Assembly: GCF_007655255.1 (NCBI RefSeq)
Contig: NZ_VMYE01000013.1
Span: 19,542-83,541 of the forward strand
Source: Extensimonas perlucida
GTDB lineage: Bacteria; Pseudomonadota; Gammaproteobacteria; Burkholderiales; Burkholderiaceae_C
Direction: 5' to 3'
Length of the DNA stretch: 64,000 bases
In this document: piece after piece, positions 55,215-64,000 of the stretch
Position numbering within the stretch: the stretch's first letter is position 1
Layout of the letters: each line of letters opens with the position of its first letter
Notes under the pieces: generated by a model
The model's input: the letters and a program-made list of their open reading frames with translations, nothing else
What the model was told of the DNA's origin: nothing
The model's database searches: none
Program-made: the position numbers and the translations under genes

Positions 55215-56408
55215 ATGGGGCATATCCAGCACGCCAGCGTGGCGATTTCTCTGCTTGCCGCATTTTGCGGGCTGGCTGCGGCGCAAGAAAAAATCAAAAT
55301 CGGCTTCATCACCGACATGGCCAGCAACTACGCCGACGCCGACGGCAAAAACGGCGCGCTGGCGATTCAGATGGCAATCGACGATTTTGGGGGCAAGGTG
55401 CTGGGCAAACCGATCGAATTGCTCACGGCCGACCACCAGCAAAAGGCTGACGTGGCCGTGTCCAAGGCGCGTGACTGGATCGACAACCAGGGCCTTACGA
55501 TGCTCGTGGGCGGCACCAACTCGAGCGTCGCACTCGCGTTGGCCAAGCTGGCGGCAGACAAAAAGCGCGTTTACATGGTCAATGGCGCGGGTACCTCGCT
55601 GCTGACCAACGAGCAATGCAGCCCGTATACCGTGCATTACGCCTATGACACCGTGGCGCTGGCCAAGGGTACGGCCGGGGCCATCGTCGATCAAGGCGGC
55701 AAGGACTGGTTTTTCCTGACCGTGGATTACGCCTTCGGTACGGCGATGGAAAAGGACGCCGCCAAGGTCATCGAGGCCAAGGGCGGGCGCGTGCTCGGCA
55801 GCGTGCGCCATCCGATCAATGCGTCGGATTTTTCCTCCTTTTTGCTGCAGGCACAAAACTCCAAAGCCAAAATCCTGGCCTTGGCCAATGGCGGCGGCGA
55901 CACCATCAACGCCGTCAAGGCTGCCAAGGAATTCGGCATCGACAAAACCATGAAAATGGCAGCGATGATGATTTTCATCACCGATATCCAGGGCCTGGGT
56001 TTGAAAACTGCCGAAGGGCTGATGTTCACCACGAGCTGGTACTGGGACTTGAACGAACAGACGCGCGCTTTCGGGCGCAAATTTTTCGCCAAAACCAAGC
56101 GCATGCCATCCGATCTGCAGGCGGCCGATTATTCTTCGGTCATGACGTACCTGAAGGCCGTGCAGGCCGCGAAAACCACCGACGCCGATGCCGTGATGGC
56201 CAAAATCAAGTCCCTGCCGATCAACGATTTCTACGGCCAGGGTCGCGTGCGCCCCGATGGGCGTTTCGCCCATGACATGTATTTGATGCAGGTAAAAGCA
56301 CCGGCGGAATCCAAGGAGCCGTGGGACTATTTCAAGCTGCTCGCCAAGCTGCCACCAGAGCAGGTTTGGACGACCAAGGCGGAGAGTAAATGTTCACTGT
56401 GGCAATGA
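55215..56408 (+). CDS. ABC transporter substrate-binding protein, tandem copy 2
   Basis: The protein has 397 residues; signal peptide (VAISLLAAFCGLAAAQ) then KIKIGFITDMASNYADADGK, NEQCSPYTVHYAYDTVALAK and FAHDMYLMQVKAPAESKEPW. It appears closest to copy 1 (shared ASDFSSFLLQAQNSKA, NLNEQTRAFGRKFFAKTKRM region). AGGAG lies 6 nt before the ATG. A/T content is slightly higher than in copies 1 and 3. It starts 35 nt after copy 1. Confidence 0.9.
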   Translation: MGHIQHASVAISLLAAFCGLAAAQEKIKIGFITDMASNYADADGKNGALAIQMAIDDFGGKVLGKPIELLTADHQQKADVAVSKARDWIDNQGLTMLVGGTNSSVALALAKLAADKKRVYMVNGAGTSLLTNEQCSPYTVHYAYDTVALAKGTAGAIVDQGGKDWFFLTVDYAFGTAMEKDAAKVIEAKGGRVLGSVRHPINASDFSSFLLQAQNSKAKILALANGGGDTINAVKAAKEFGIDKTMKMAAMMIFITDIQGLGLKTAEGLMFTTSWYWDLNEQTRAFGRKFFAKTKRMPSDLQAADYSSVMTYLKAVQAAKTTDADAVMAKIKSLPINDFYGQGRVRPDGRFAHDMYLMQVKAPAESKEPWDYFKLLAKLPPEQVWTTKAESKCSLWQ

Positions 56409-56466
56409 CTCCCACAAGGAGTCTTTGCCGAAATTTCACCCCCGTATTTTCAATAAGGAGATCGAC

Positions 56467-57663
56467 ATGAAGAAACATTACCACCGCATTGCCCTTGCAT
56501 GCTTGCTGGCCGCTGTCGGCAGCAGCGCCGCCATGGCGCAAGACAAGGTCAAAATCGGCTACATCTCCGATATGTCCAGCCTTTACGCCGACGTCGAGGG
56601 CAAAAACGGCGCGGTCGCGATCCAGATGGCGATCGACGATTTTGGCGGCAAGGTGCTCGGCATGCCGATCGAACTGCTCACCGTCGATCACCAGAACAAG
56701 GCCGACATCGCCGCCGCGAAGGCGCGCGAATGGATAGACACGCAGGGGCTGACCATGGTGTTCGGCGGCACCAATTCGGGTGCCGCACTCGCCATGGCCA
56801 AGGTCGCACAAGAGAAAAAGCGCGTGTTCATCAATAACGGCGCCGGCACCTCGGCGCTGACCAATGAACAGTGCAGCCCCTACACCGTGCACTACGCCTA
56901 CGATACCGTGGCGCTGGCCAAAGGCACGGGCGGCACCATCGTCGAAAACGGCGGCAAGACATGGTTTTTCCTGACGGCTGACTATGCTTTCGGCCACGCG
57001 CTCGAAGCCGACACCAGTGCCATCGTCAAGGCCAAGGGCGGCACCGTGCTGGGCTCGGTGCGCCATCCGTTGAATGCGTCGGATTTTTCCTCGTTCCTGC
57101 TGCAGGCGCAAAACTCCAAGGCGCAGGTGCTGGGCCTGGCCAATGCTGGGGGCGACACGATCAACTCGATCAAGGCTGCCAAGGAATTCGGCATCACCAA
57201 GACGATGAAGCTCGCCGGTCTGCTGATTTTCTTCAGCGACATCCACAGCCTGGGCCTGCGCAACACCGAGGGCCTGCAGTTCACCACGAGCTGGTACTGG
57301 GACATGAACAACGAGACGCGCAAGTTCGCCGACCGCTTCATGCAGAAAACCAACCGACGCCCGACCGAGATCCAGGCCGCAGACTACTCGGCCACGATGA
57401 ACTACCTCAAGGCCGTCGAAGCCGCCAAGAGCATAGACGCCGACAAGGTCATGGCAGCGTGGCGCGCCATGAAGATGAACGACTTTTTCGGCTCGGGCTA
57501 CCTGCGCGCCGACGGCCGCTACGTACACGACATGTACCTGATGCAGGTCAAGTCGCCCGCCGAGTCCAAAGGCACTTGGGACTACTACAAGCTCATCAAA
57601 AAGCTGCCCGGTGAGCAGGTGTTCACCACCAAGGCCGAGAGCAAGTGCGCGCTCTGGAAGTGA
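56467..57663 (+). CDS. ABC transporter substrate-binding protein, tandem copy 3
   Basis: The protein has 398 residues; signal peptide (ALACLLAAVGSSAAMAQ) then VKIGYISDMSSLYADVEGKN, and NEQCSPYTVHYAYDTVALAK. It differs from copies 1 and 2 in ligand-facing stretches (VFINNGAGTSALTNEQ; YWDMNNETRKFADRFMQKTN), which suggests another ligand or affinity. AAGGAGA lies 5 nt before the ATG. The permease genes follow after 75 nt. Confidence 0.9.
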   Translation: MKKHYHRIALACLLAAVGSSAAMAQDKVKIGYISDMSSLYADVEGKNGAVAIQMAIDDFGGKVLGMPIELLTVDHQNKADIAAAKAREWIDTQGLTMVFGGTNSGAALAMAKVAQEKKRVFINNGAGTSALTNEQCSPYTVHYAYDTVALAKGTGGTIVENGGKTWFFLTADYAFGHALEADTSAIVKAKGGTVLGSVRHPLNASDFSSFLLQAQNSKAQVLGLANAGGDTINSIKAAKEFGITKTMKLAGLLIFFSDIHSLGLRNTEGLQFTTSWYWDMNNETRKFADRFMQKTNRRPTEIQAADYSATMNYLKAVEAAKSIDADKVMAAWRAMKMNDFFGSGYLRADGRYVHDMYLMQVKSPAESKGTWDYYKLIKKLPGEQVFTTKAESKCALWK

Positions 57664-57738
57664 TCCTGCGTCGCCGCGGCGCGTGCGCCTGAATCGATTT
57701 GGCGGCGCGCTCTACCCACACCTTTTTGCAGCGAACCC

Positions 57739-58623
57739 ATGCAAATCTTCGGCATCTCTTTGCCCGGCCTGTTGAGCCAGCTCCTTTTGGGGCTGGTCAA
57801 TGGCTCGTTCTATGCCATCCTCAGCCTGGGGCTGGCGGTGATCTTTGGCCTGCTCAACGTCATCAACTTCGCACATGGCGCCCTGTTCATGATGGGCGCG
57901 CTGTTCACCTGGATGGCGGCGACCTATTTCGGCGTCAACTACTGGGTGATGCTGCTGGTCGCGCCGCTGCTGGTGGGGGTTTTCGGCGTGCTCATAGAGC
58001 GCCTGCTGCTACGCTGGATCTATAAGCTCGACCACCTCTACGGCATGCTGCTCACGCTCGGTCTGACGCTGCTCGTCGAAGGTTTTTTCCGCTCCCTCTA
58101 CGGCGTGTCGGGCCTGGGCTATGACACGCCTGAATTGCTGCAAGGGGCTACCGACGTCGGCTTCATGATGCTGCCCAACTACCGTGTGTGGGTGGTGCTG
58201 GCTTCGCTCACCGTGTGCATCGCCACCTGGTTCGTGATCGAAAAAACGCGCCTGGGTGCCTATCTGCGCGCCGGCACCGAGAACCCGCGGCTCGTGGAGG
58301 CCTTCGGGGTCAATGTGCCGGTCATGATCACACTGACCTATGCCTTCGGTGCCGCGCTCGCCGCGTTTGCGGGTGTGCTCGCTGCGCCCGTTTACCAAGT
58401 TACTCCGCTCATGGGGCAAAACCTCATCATCGTCGTGTTTGCGGTGGTCGTGATCGGGGGCATGGGCTCCATCATGGGCTCCATCATCACCGGGCTGGGC
58501 CTCGGGGTGATCGAAGGTTTCACCAAAGTGTTCTACCCCGAAGCATCTTCCACCGTGGTTTTCGTCATCATGGTCATCGTCCTCCTGATCCGCCCCGCGG
58601 GCCTGTTCGGCAAAGAAAAATAA
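57739..58623 (+). CDS. livH: Branched-chain amino-acid-type ABC transporter permease LivH
   Basis: This inner-membrane permease has 294 residues and about eight hydrophobic helices. The family blocks are LLLGLVNGSFYAILSLGLAV, FGLLNVINFAHGALFMMGA, RAGTENPRLVEAFGVNV and GGMGSIMGSIITGLGLGV. It is followed by livM 12 nt later. Together with livG, livF and the three binding proteins it makes a complete importer. Confidence 0.93.
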   Translation: MQIFGISLPGLLSQLLLGLVNGSFYAILSLGLAVIFGLLNVINFAHGALFMMGALFTWMAATYFGVNYWVMLLVAPLLVGVFGVLIERLLLRWIYKLDHLYGMLLTLGLTLLVEGFFRSLYGVSGLGYDTPELLQGATDVGFMMLPNYRVWVVLASLTVCIATWFVIEKTRLGAYLRAGTENPRLVEAFGVNVPVMITLTYAFGAALAAFAGVLAAPVYQVTPLMGQNLIIVVFAVVVIGGMGSIMGSIITGLGLGVIEGFTKVFYPEASSTVVFVIMVIVLLIRPAGLFGKEK

Positions 58624-58635
58624 GGGGCTGACGAC

Positions 58636-59628
58636 ATGACTTTCCACCGCATTTCCATTCTGGGCTACGGCCTGCTGCTCGTGGGCCTGTTGCTCGCACC
58701 GCTGCTCGGTGCCTATCCTGTGTTCATGATGACGCTGCTGTGTTTTGCGCTGTTCGCGTCGGCTTTCAACCTGCTGCTCGGCTATACGGGCATGTTGTCG
58801 TTCGGGCACGCGGCGTTCTTTGGCGGAGCGGCCTACGTCGCGGGCCATGCGATCAAAGTATGGGGCCTCACGCCCGAGGTCGGCCTGCTGCTGGGCACGG
58901 CCAGCGGCGCCGTGCTGGGGCTCATCATGGGCTACCTGGCCATACGCCGCCAGGGTATTTATTCGACCATGATCACGCTGGCGCTGGCGCAAATGCTGTT
59001 TTTCGTGTGTCTGCAAGCGCCTTTCACGGGCGGTGAAGACGGCCTGCAGGGCGTGCCGCGCGGCAAGCTTTTTGGGCTGCTCGACCTCCAAAGCGACCTG
59101 CTGATGTACTACGTCGCGCTCGCCGTGGTCGTGGCGGCGTTCCTGCTGATCGTGCGCACCATCCATTCGCCGTTCGGCCAGGTGCTCAAGGCCATCAAGG
59201 AGAACGAACCGCGTGCGATCTCGCTGGGCTACGATACCAACCGCTTCAAGCTGCTGGCTTTCGTGCTCTCTGCCGCTCTGGCGGGGCTGGCTGGCTCGCT
59301 CAAGACCTTGGTGCTCGGTTTTGCCACGCTCAGCGACGTGCACTGGTCGGCTTCAGGCCATGTGGTGCTGATGACCCTGGTCGGTGGGCTCGGCACGCTG
59401 GCGGGGCCGCTCGCGGGCTCCACCGTGGTGGTGCTGGTCGAAAACAAAATCGGCGAGCTGGGTTATTTTCTGGCGAGATTGACGGGCGTGGAGTGGTTTC
59501 AGACCCTGGGTGAGTCCGTCTCCATCGTCACGGGCCTGATCTTCGTCGTGTGCGTGCTCGCGTTCCGCCGCGGCATCATGGGGGAGTTCGTTGCTTGGGT
59601 CACGCGCCGGCGCGCGGCAGCGAAGTAA
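58636..59628 (+). CDS. livM: Branched-chain amino-acid-type ABC transporter permease LivM
   Basis: The second permease has 330 residues with about nine membrane helices. LGYTGMLSFGHAAFFGGAAY, IRRQGIYSTMITLALAQM, RAISLGYDTNRFKLLAFVLS and GLGTLAGPLAGSTVVVLVEN are LivM-type blocks. It is the last gene of the transporter operon. The short gap to the heat-shock gene (143 nt) contains a hairpin-rich leader. Confidence 0.93.
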   Translation: MTFHRISILGYGLLLVGLLLAPLLGAYPVFMMTLLCFALFASAFNLLLGYTGMLSFGHAAFFGGAAYVAGHAIKVWGLTPEVGLLLGTASGAVLGLIMGYLAIRRQGIYSTMITLALAQMLFFVCLQAPFTGGEDGLQGVPRGKLFGLLDLQSDLLMYYVALAVVVAAFLLIVRTIHSPFGQVLKAIKENEPRAISLGYDTNRFKLLAFVLSAALAGLAGSLKTLVLGFATLSDVHWSASGHVVLMTLVGGLGTLAGPLAGSTVVVLVENKIGELGYFLARLTGVEWFQTLGESVSIVTGLIFVVCVLAFRRGIMGEFVAWVTRRRAAAK

Positions 59629-59688
59629 GGCAGCACAAGCCTGGTTTTGTGCCACGCCAAGTGGCGCCACCATGGCCTTCGCGGCGGG

Positions 59689-59771
59689 CTTGAAATCCGT
59701 CGCTCAACTTCCAATTGAAACGCAGTGCCCGGCGTGGTGCCGGGCCGTTTCAGACCCTGAAAGGAAGTGCC
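59689..59771 (+). promoter_or_regulatory. Leader of hsp20: possible heat-shock promoter and alternative hairpins over the ribosome site
   Basis: CTTGAAA (59689-59695) resembles a sigma-32 -35 element; the -10 side is poor. In the leader, GAAACG plus GCCCGGC (59717-59733) pairs with GCCGGGC plus CGTTTC (59739-59751). TTTCAG (59748-59753) can instead pair with CTGAAA (59757-59762), next to the Shine-Dalgarno AAGGAAG (59761-59767). The two hairpins share TTTC and exclude one another. Confidence 0.4.
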
Positions 59772-60197
59772 ATGAGTTCTCTCGTTCCACGCAGCATTTT
59801 CGATGACTTTTTCAAGGATTTTGCGCCCGCTTTTTACGTGCGCCCGCTGCACGGTGATGCCTTGCCGGACCCGTCAAAAATCAAAATCGACGTCAAGGAA
59901 GACGACGCCGCCTACACCGTGCATGCGGAAATCCCCGGCGTTGCGAAAGACGATATCCAGGTCTCCATCGACGGCAACGTCGTGAGCCTGCGCGCTGAAG
60001 TGCAGCAGAAAGACGAAAAGAAAGAGGGCGAGAAGGTTTTGCGTTCCGAGCGCTATTACGGCGCCGTGGAGCGCAGCTTTCAGTTGCCTGCCGATGTCGA
60101 TGCGGCCCAGGCCAAGGCCAAATACGACAACGGTGTTTTGACGCTCACTTTGCCCAAGAAGCAATCGGGTGCAACGCAGCGTCTGAAAATCGAGTGA
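59772..60197 (+). CDS. Small heat-shock protein (Hsp20/alpha-crystallin family)
   Basis: This holdase chaperone has 141 residues. The alpha-crystallin domain covers about 38-135: IKIDVKEDDAAYTVHAEIPG, VAKDDIQVSIDGNVVSLRAE, RSERYYGAVERSFQLPADVD and KYDNGVLTLTLPKK. The C-terminal anchoring IxI-type motif is weak (LKIE). I chose the ATG at 59772 with AAGGAAG upstream. The leader may regulate translation by temperature. Confidence 0.93.
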   Translation: MSSLVPRSIFDDFFKDFAPAFYVRPLHGDALPDPSKIKIDVKEDDAAYTVHAEIPGVAKDDIQVSIDGNVVSLRAEVQQKDEKKEGEKVLRSERYYGAVERSFQLPADVDAAQAKAKYDNGVLTLTLPKKQSGATQRLKIE

Positions 60198-60221
60198 TAG
60201 TTACGGCTGCTATTTGATTTT

Positions 60222-61211
60222 TCAAAAAGGCAGCCGTTCCATCACTGCCTGCACCAATGTCTCGGTGGCAGCGGCTTGGTCGCAGGCAATGGTGTGGCGC
60301 TCTGGCATGGCGCGCAGCCAGGTGATCTGGCGCTTGGCGAGTTGGCGCGTCGCGGCGATGCCGCGTTCTCGAAGGTGCGAGAGGTCGAGTGGAGCGCCGC
60401 TTTGTGCCTCGGCATCGAGCGCTTCCCATGCTTGGCGGTAGCCCACGCTGCGCATTGAAGGCAAGTCTGCGTGCAGGTCGCCACGCGCACGCAAAGCGCG
60501 CACTTCATCGAGGAAGCCTGCCGCGAGCATCGCGTCAAAACGCTGCGCGATGCGCGCATGCAGCCAGGCCCGGTCTTTCGGTTCCAAAGAAAAAACGGCT
60601 GTAGCGCTTTCTGCACCTGCGCTGGCAGCTCTTTTTTTGGAAGTATGCAGGCTTGAAAGCGGCTGGCCCGTCAACTGCCAGACCTCGAGCGCGCGCTGGA
60701 TGCGCTGGCTGTCGTTGGGGCTCAGGCGCGCCGCCGTGGCCGGGTCTATGCGCGCAAGTTCGGCATGCAGCGCGGGCCAGCCCAGCGCGGCAGCGCGCGC
60801 GTCGATGGCAGCGCGCACGCCGGCGTCGGCCGGGGGCAGGGCATCCAGGCCCTCGAACAAGGCCTTGAAATACAGCATGGTGCCGCCCACGAGCACGGGC
60901 AGTGCGGCGCGCGCGCGGATTTCGGCGATCAGCTTGCGGGCGTCGTGCACGAACTCGGCGGCGCTGTAGGCTTGGTGCGGCTCGCGGATGTCTATCAGGT
61001 GGTGCGGCACCCGGGCGCGCTCGGTCGGCGTCGGCTTGGCCGTGCCTATGTCCATGCCGCGATAAACGAGCGCCGAATCCACGCTGATGATTTCGACCGG
61101 AACGCGCTGCGCAAGCGCTTGCGCCAAAGCCAGCGCCGCCGCCGTCTTGCCCGAGGCCGTGGGCCCGGCGATTGCGAGCAAGGGCAGGGAGGAGAAAGAT
61201 GCAGACGTCAT
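60222..61211 (-). CDS. miaA: tRNA dimethylallyltransferase
   Basis: The enzyme isopentenylates A37 of tRNAs that read UNN codons. The protein has 329 residues. The P-loop GPTASGKT is at 16-23; [38 protein letters not shown] and [16 protein letters not shown] are signature blocks. The C-terminal [12 protein letters not shown] and [12 protein letters not shown] are in place. A forward copy of the short AT-rich repeat lies within (60589-60639), adding about 15 residues ([17 protein letters not shown]). It overlaps the MFS gene's stop by 4 nt (ATGA). Confidence 0.95.
   Translation of the reverse strand: MTSASFSSLPLLAIAGPTASGKTAAALALAQALAQRVPVEIISVDSALVYRGMDIGTAKPTPTERARVPHHLIDIREPHQAYSAAEFVHDARKLIAEIRARAALPVLVGGTMLYFKALFEGLDALPPADAGVRAAIDARAAALGWPALHAELARIDPATAARLSPNDSQRIQRALEVWQLTGQPLSSLHTSKKRAASAGAESATAVFSLEPKDRAWLHARIAQRFDAMLAAGFLDEVRALRARGDLHADLPSMRSVGYRQAWEALDAEAQSGAPLDLSHLRERGIAATRQLAKRQITWLRAMPERHTIACDQAAATETLVQAVMERLPF
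60589..60639 (+). repeat. Short AT-rich interspersed repeat inside miaA
   Basis: AAAAAACGGCTGTAGCGCTT, a spacer, then TGCGCTGGCAGCTCTTTTTT. It is a strong family match and is read through in frame on the minus strand. Confidence 0.7.
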
Positions 61212-62422
61212 GCCGATTGGGGCTCGCCAAAGCGCGGCACCAGCGTCCAGGCGATCAGCGCCAGCGCCACGGCACTTACCCCAATCCCTTGCACGAGCGG
61301 CCACACGCTGCCGTCGAGGTGCGCGCCCACCCAACGGCCGATGCCAAACGCGACCAGCATGGTGATGCAGCCGTTGCAGGCCGATGCCACGCCCGCAGCC
61401 TGCGGAAAAGGCCCGACCGCGCCCGTCTGCCCGCAGGGCTGGTGGATGCCGTGCCCCAGCATGAATAGGTAAAACGGCGCGAGCAAAGCCCAAGCCTTGT
61501 GCCAGCCCAGCAAGGCTACGGCAGCGACCAGGCCGCCGCCGCAAAGGCTCAGCAGACCGCCTATGGCCACCGTGCGCCGCAAGCCTACGCGCAGCAGCAG
61601 GCGCCGGCACAGCAAGGTGCCCAGCAGATAAGCGAAGGCGTTGGACAGCAGCGCCGCGCCATATTGCGTGCGCGTGAGCCCCAGCACGTCGATGAACACG
61701 AACGAAGAAGCCGCCAAAAAGGTGAAAAGCCCGCCATAGCTCGCCGTGGTCAGCAGCGAGAACGCCCAGAACGTGGGGTGGCGCAACACCTGGGCCCAGG
61801 TGCGCACGAGCACGGCCGGCTGCAGCGCGCGCGGATTGCGCTGCTGCAGCGTTTCGGGCAAATAGCGGGCAATCAGGCCGAGCGTCATCAGCGCATAGAC
61901 GCCAAGCGCCGCGAGCGCCGCGCGCCAACCCAGCCATTCCGTCAGCAAAGCACCGAGCAGCGGACTCAGGCACGCGACCACGCCCAGCCCGGTGAGCGCC
62001 TTGGACATGGCGCGCGCGCCCGCCAGCGGCAGGTACAGGTCGCGCACGATGGCGCGCCCCGTCATCACGACGGCGCCCATGGCCGCGCCCTGCACGACGC
62101 GCCACGCAATCAGCCATGCCATCGAGGGCGCCGCCACACATGCCACGGAAGCCGCGCAGTACGCCGCCAAACCCGCGAGCAGGATGGGGCGGCGCCCGTA
62201 GCGGTCCGACAGCGGCCCCCACAGCAGTTGCGTGCCGCCGAAGGCCAGCAGCAAGCCGCTCAGGCTCAGCTGCGCCGCCGCCACGGGCGCCGCAAGGTCG
62301 CGCGTGAGCGCGGGCAGCGCAGGCAGGTACAAGTCAGTGGTGACGGGCTGGATGCTCAGCAGCAAGGCGAGCAGGACGATCGCAAGGCCAGGGTGCAGGG
62401 TGGCGGGGAAGGATGCGGGCAT
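61208..62422 (-). CDS. Bcr/CflA-family MFS efflux transporter
   Basis: The protein has 404 residues and about twelve membrane helices. The N-terminal [19 protein letters not shown] and the loop [19 protein letters not shown] identify the Bcr/CflA drug-resistance group of proton-coupled exporters. [20 protein letters not shown] marks the C-terminal half. It overlaps miaA by 4 nt, so they are probably co-transcribed. The substrate is unknown. Confidence 0.88.
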   Translation of the reverse strand: MPASFPATLHPGLAIVLLALLLSIQPVTTDLYLPALPALTRDLAAPVAAAQLSLSGLLLAFGGTQLLWGPLSDRYGRRPILLAGLAAYCAASVACVAAPSMAWLIAWRVVQGAAMGAVVMTGRAIVRDLYLPLAGARAMSKALTGLGVVACLSPLLGALLTEWLGWRAALAALGVYALMTLGLIARYLPETLQQRNPRALQPAVLVRTWAQVLRHPTFWAFSLLTTASYGGLFTFLAASSFVFIDVLGLTRTQYGAALLSNAFAYLLGTLLCRRLLLRVGLRRTVAIGGLLSLCGGGLVAAVALLGWHKAWALLAPFYLFMLGHGIHQPCGQTGAVGPFPQAAGVASACNGCITMLVAFGIGRWVGAHLDGSVWPLVQGIGVSAVALALIAWTLVPRFGEPQSA

Positions 62423-62468
62423 GCGCAGAGCGTAGCAGACAGGTACGCTAACGCGCGCGCCTCACACC

Positions 62469-63818
62469 TCACAACACGCCTTGCGCAAGCATGGCGTCGG
62501 CCACCTTGACGAAGCCCGCAATGTTTGCGCCATCGAGGTAACTCACGCTGCCGTCGGGCCGCTGGCCGTATTGCAGGCAGGCATCGTGAATGCCTTGCAT
62601 GATCTGCAGCAGGCGCGCATCGACTTCTTCGCGTGGCCAAGACAGGCGCGTGGCGTTTTGGCTCATCTCCAGCCCCGAGGTGGCCACGCCGCCCGCGTTG
62701 CTGGCCTTGCCGGGAGCGTAGAGCACGCCGGCGGCCTCGAAAGCCTTGGCGGCCTCGATCGTGGAGGGCATGTTGGCGCCTTCGGCAACGCAGAGCACGC
62801 CGTTGCGGATCAGCGTTGCCGCGTCTTTCTCGTCGAGCTCGTTTTGCGTCGCGCAGGGCAGGGCGATGTCCACGGGCACATGCCAGGGGCGCACGCCGGC
62901 CTCGAAGTGTGTCCCCGTACGCGCGGCATAGTCGCTCACGCGGCCGTAGTGGTGGTTCTTCACGTCCATCAAAATGGCCAGTTTCTCCGGCGTGAAGCCG
63001 TCTTGATCGATCACGGTGCCGCTCGAATCCGACACCGTGACCACCTTGGCACCGAGCTGCATGGCCTTTTCCACCGCGTATTGGGCCACGTTGCCCGAGC
63101 CCGAGACCGACACGCGCAGCCCCTCGAAAGTGCGGCCCTTGCGCTTGAGCATTTCGTTGGCGAAATACACCGTGCCGTAGCCCGTGGCCTCAGGGCGGAT
63201 CAGTGAACCGCCAAACGACAATCCCTTGCCGGTGAACACGCAGTCGGCGCGGTTGCTGAGCTTTTTGTACATGCCGGCCATGAAGCCGACTTCGCGCCCA
63301 CCCACGCCGATGTCGCCCGCAGGCACGTCGGTGTCCGAGCCTACGTGGCGGAACAGCTCGGTCACGAAAGCCTGGCAAAAGCGCATCACCTCGCCGGGGC
63401 TCTTGCCCTTGGGGTCGAAGTCGGAGCCGCCTTTGCCGCCGCCCATGGGCAAGGTGGTGAGCGCGTTTTTGAAGGTCTGCTCGAAGGCCAGAAACTTGAG
63501 CACCGACAGATTGACCGAGGGGTGAAAGCGCAAGCCGCCCTTGTAGGGGCCGATCGCCATGCTGTGCTGGATGCGGTAGCCGCGCTGCACCTGCACGCGC
63601 CCGTGGTCATCGACCCAGGAGACGCGGAACATCACTACGCGCTCGGGCTCGACCAGGCGCTCGAGCAAGCCATGTTCGGCGTAGCGCGGATGCGCGCTGA
63701 TGAACGGCCACAGGCTCTCCATGACCTCGGTGACGGCTTGCAGGAATTCGGGCTGTCCGGGGTTGCGCTGTGCCACTTGGGCCAGGAAGCTGCCGACGGA
63801 TTCGTAGGGCATGGGCAT
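62469..63818 (-). CDS. gdhA: NADP-specific glutamate dehydrogenase
   Basis: The enzyme interconverts 2-oxoglutarate plus ammonia and glutamate. The protein has 449 residues, the standard hexameric small form. GYRIQHSMAIGPYKGGLRFH, the catalytic lysine block PMGGGKGGSDFDPKGKS, PAGDIGVGGREVGFM and the dinucleotide fold VSGSGNVAQYAVEKA are all in place. The ATG at 63818 is preceded by a purine-rich CAGAGAAAG-type site (TTTTCTGGAGAAAGTCC on the minus strand). The gene stands alone. Confidence 0.96.
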   Translation of the reverse strand: MPMPYESVGSFLAQVAQRNPGQPEFLQAVTEVMESLWPFISAHPRYAEHGLLERLVEPERVVMFRVSWVDDHGRVQVQRGYRIQHSMAIGPYKGGLRFHPSVNLSVLKFLAFEQTFKNALTTLPMGGGKGGSDFDPKGKSPGEVMRFCQAFVTELFRHVGSDTDVPAGDIGVGGREVGFMAGMYKKLSNRADCVFTGKGLSFGGSLIRPEATGYGTVYFANEMLKRKGRTFEGLRVSVSGSGNVAQYAVEKAMQLGAKVVTVSDSSGTVIDQDGFTPEKLAILMDVKNHHYGRVSDYAARTGTHFEAGVRPWHVPVDIALPCATQNELDEKDAATLIRNGVLCVAEGANMPSTIEAAKAFEAAGVLYAPGKASNAGGVATSGLEMSQNATRLSWPREEVDARLLQIMQGIHDACLQYGQRPDGSVSYLDGANIAGFVKVADAMLAQGVL

Positions 63819-63928
63819 GGGCGGACTTTCTCCAGAAAAGTTTGTGACGAAATAACGATGAAAAGCCGCCCATTATAGACCCGGCAATTAAGGGTTGAGT
63901 TTCGATCATCCGCCCTCAGCTACAGGGC

Positions 63929-64000
63929 ATGGACAAAGAAGACGGACGCAAGCTGCCGCGGCAAGCGCAGCATGAAAGACGCAAGCAGGCGGTGCGGCTG
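63929..64000 (+). CDS. Probable IS630-type transposase, first 24 codons only
   Basis: The frame MDKEDGRKLPRQAQHERRKQ continues to the window edge. The highly charged start resembles the beginning of helix-turn-helix IS630-like transposases. With only 24 codons the call is tentative. The gap 63819-63928 holds the gdhA promoter and a small GCCCTcagctACAGGGC-type hairpin (63912-63928). Confidence 0.4.
   Translation, partial: MDKEDGRKLPRQAQHERRKQAVRL

Overview
The window is a GC-rich chromosomal segment from a betaproteobacterium, most likely a comamonad (order Burkholderiales). This rests on the core gene order (exbB-exbD-lpxK-Trm112-kdsB-adk; smc-zipA-ligA), the protein sequences, and a family of short AT-rich interspersed repeats of a type I associate with comamonads. 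No rRNA, tRNA or CRISPR array was seen.

Region 1 (1-7.1 kb) is a cobalamin uptake and synthesis operon: the 3' end of btuB, then cobB, cobU, btuF, btuC, btuD and cobO, mostly joined by ATGA overlaps. The rest of the pathway (cobD, cobC) lies at 24.1-26.5 kb. Between them is about 17 kb of accessory DNA (7.1-24.1 kb) that appears to have split the cluster. It holds a HepT remnant; a TetR-controlled operon (membrane fusion lipoprotein, RND pump, NodT-type outer membrane factor, a broken UbiB/ABC1 kinase gene, and a large glycosyltransferase carrying a second, papain-like domain); a pair of paralogous coiled-coil proteins, one cytoplasmic and one exported; ogt; an MmeI-like type IIL restriction-modification enzyme; and a HigBA-type toxin-antitoxin pair. 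A near-identical 12-bp motif lies upstream of both the pump operon and tetR, so the repressor probably controls both.

Region 2 (26.45-29.2 kb) is a graveyard of mobile elements (IS66, IS30 and IS21 fragments, several MITEs) around a YbaL/Kef-type cation/proton antiporter. That antiporter carries a 165-bp MITE inserted in frame in its TrkA-N domain, adding exactly 55 residues. Four copies of this MITE family, which targets CTAG, are present (18.3, 26.5, 28.1 and 28.7 kb). A second CTAG MITE abuts the first copy.

Region 3 (29.2-52.1 kb) is mostly core genome: lexA with an SOS box, an L-asparaginase, adk, kdsB, a Trm112-like protein, lpxK (with a 12-bp VNTR), exbD/exbB, xseA, sodB, a DUF192 protein, a small Ala/Lys-rich exported protein, icd, a PAS-GGDEF-EAL protein, smc, zipA, ligA, an SDR, a DUF2238 membrane protein, plsY and hslR.

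Region 4 (52.4-59.6 kb) is one branched-chain-amino-acid-type ABC transporter operon: livG, livF, three tandem paralogous substrate-binding proteins, livH, livM. It is followed by a small heat-shock protein, miaA, a Bcr/CflA-type MFS transporter, gdhA and the first codons of a probable transposase at the right edge.

The most notable items are the glycosyltransferase/papain-like fusion with its co-regulated pump, the cytoplasmic/exported coiled-coil pair, the in-frame MITE in the antiporter, the dispersed short repeat that has entered many coding sequences, and the altered proton-relay residues in the RND pump.
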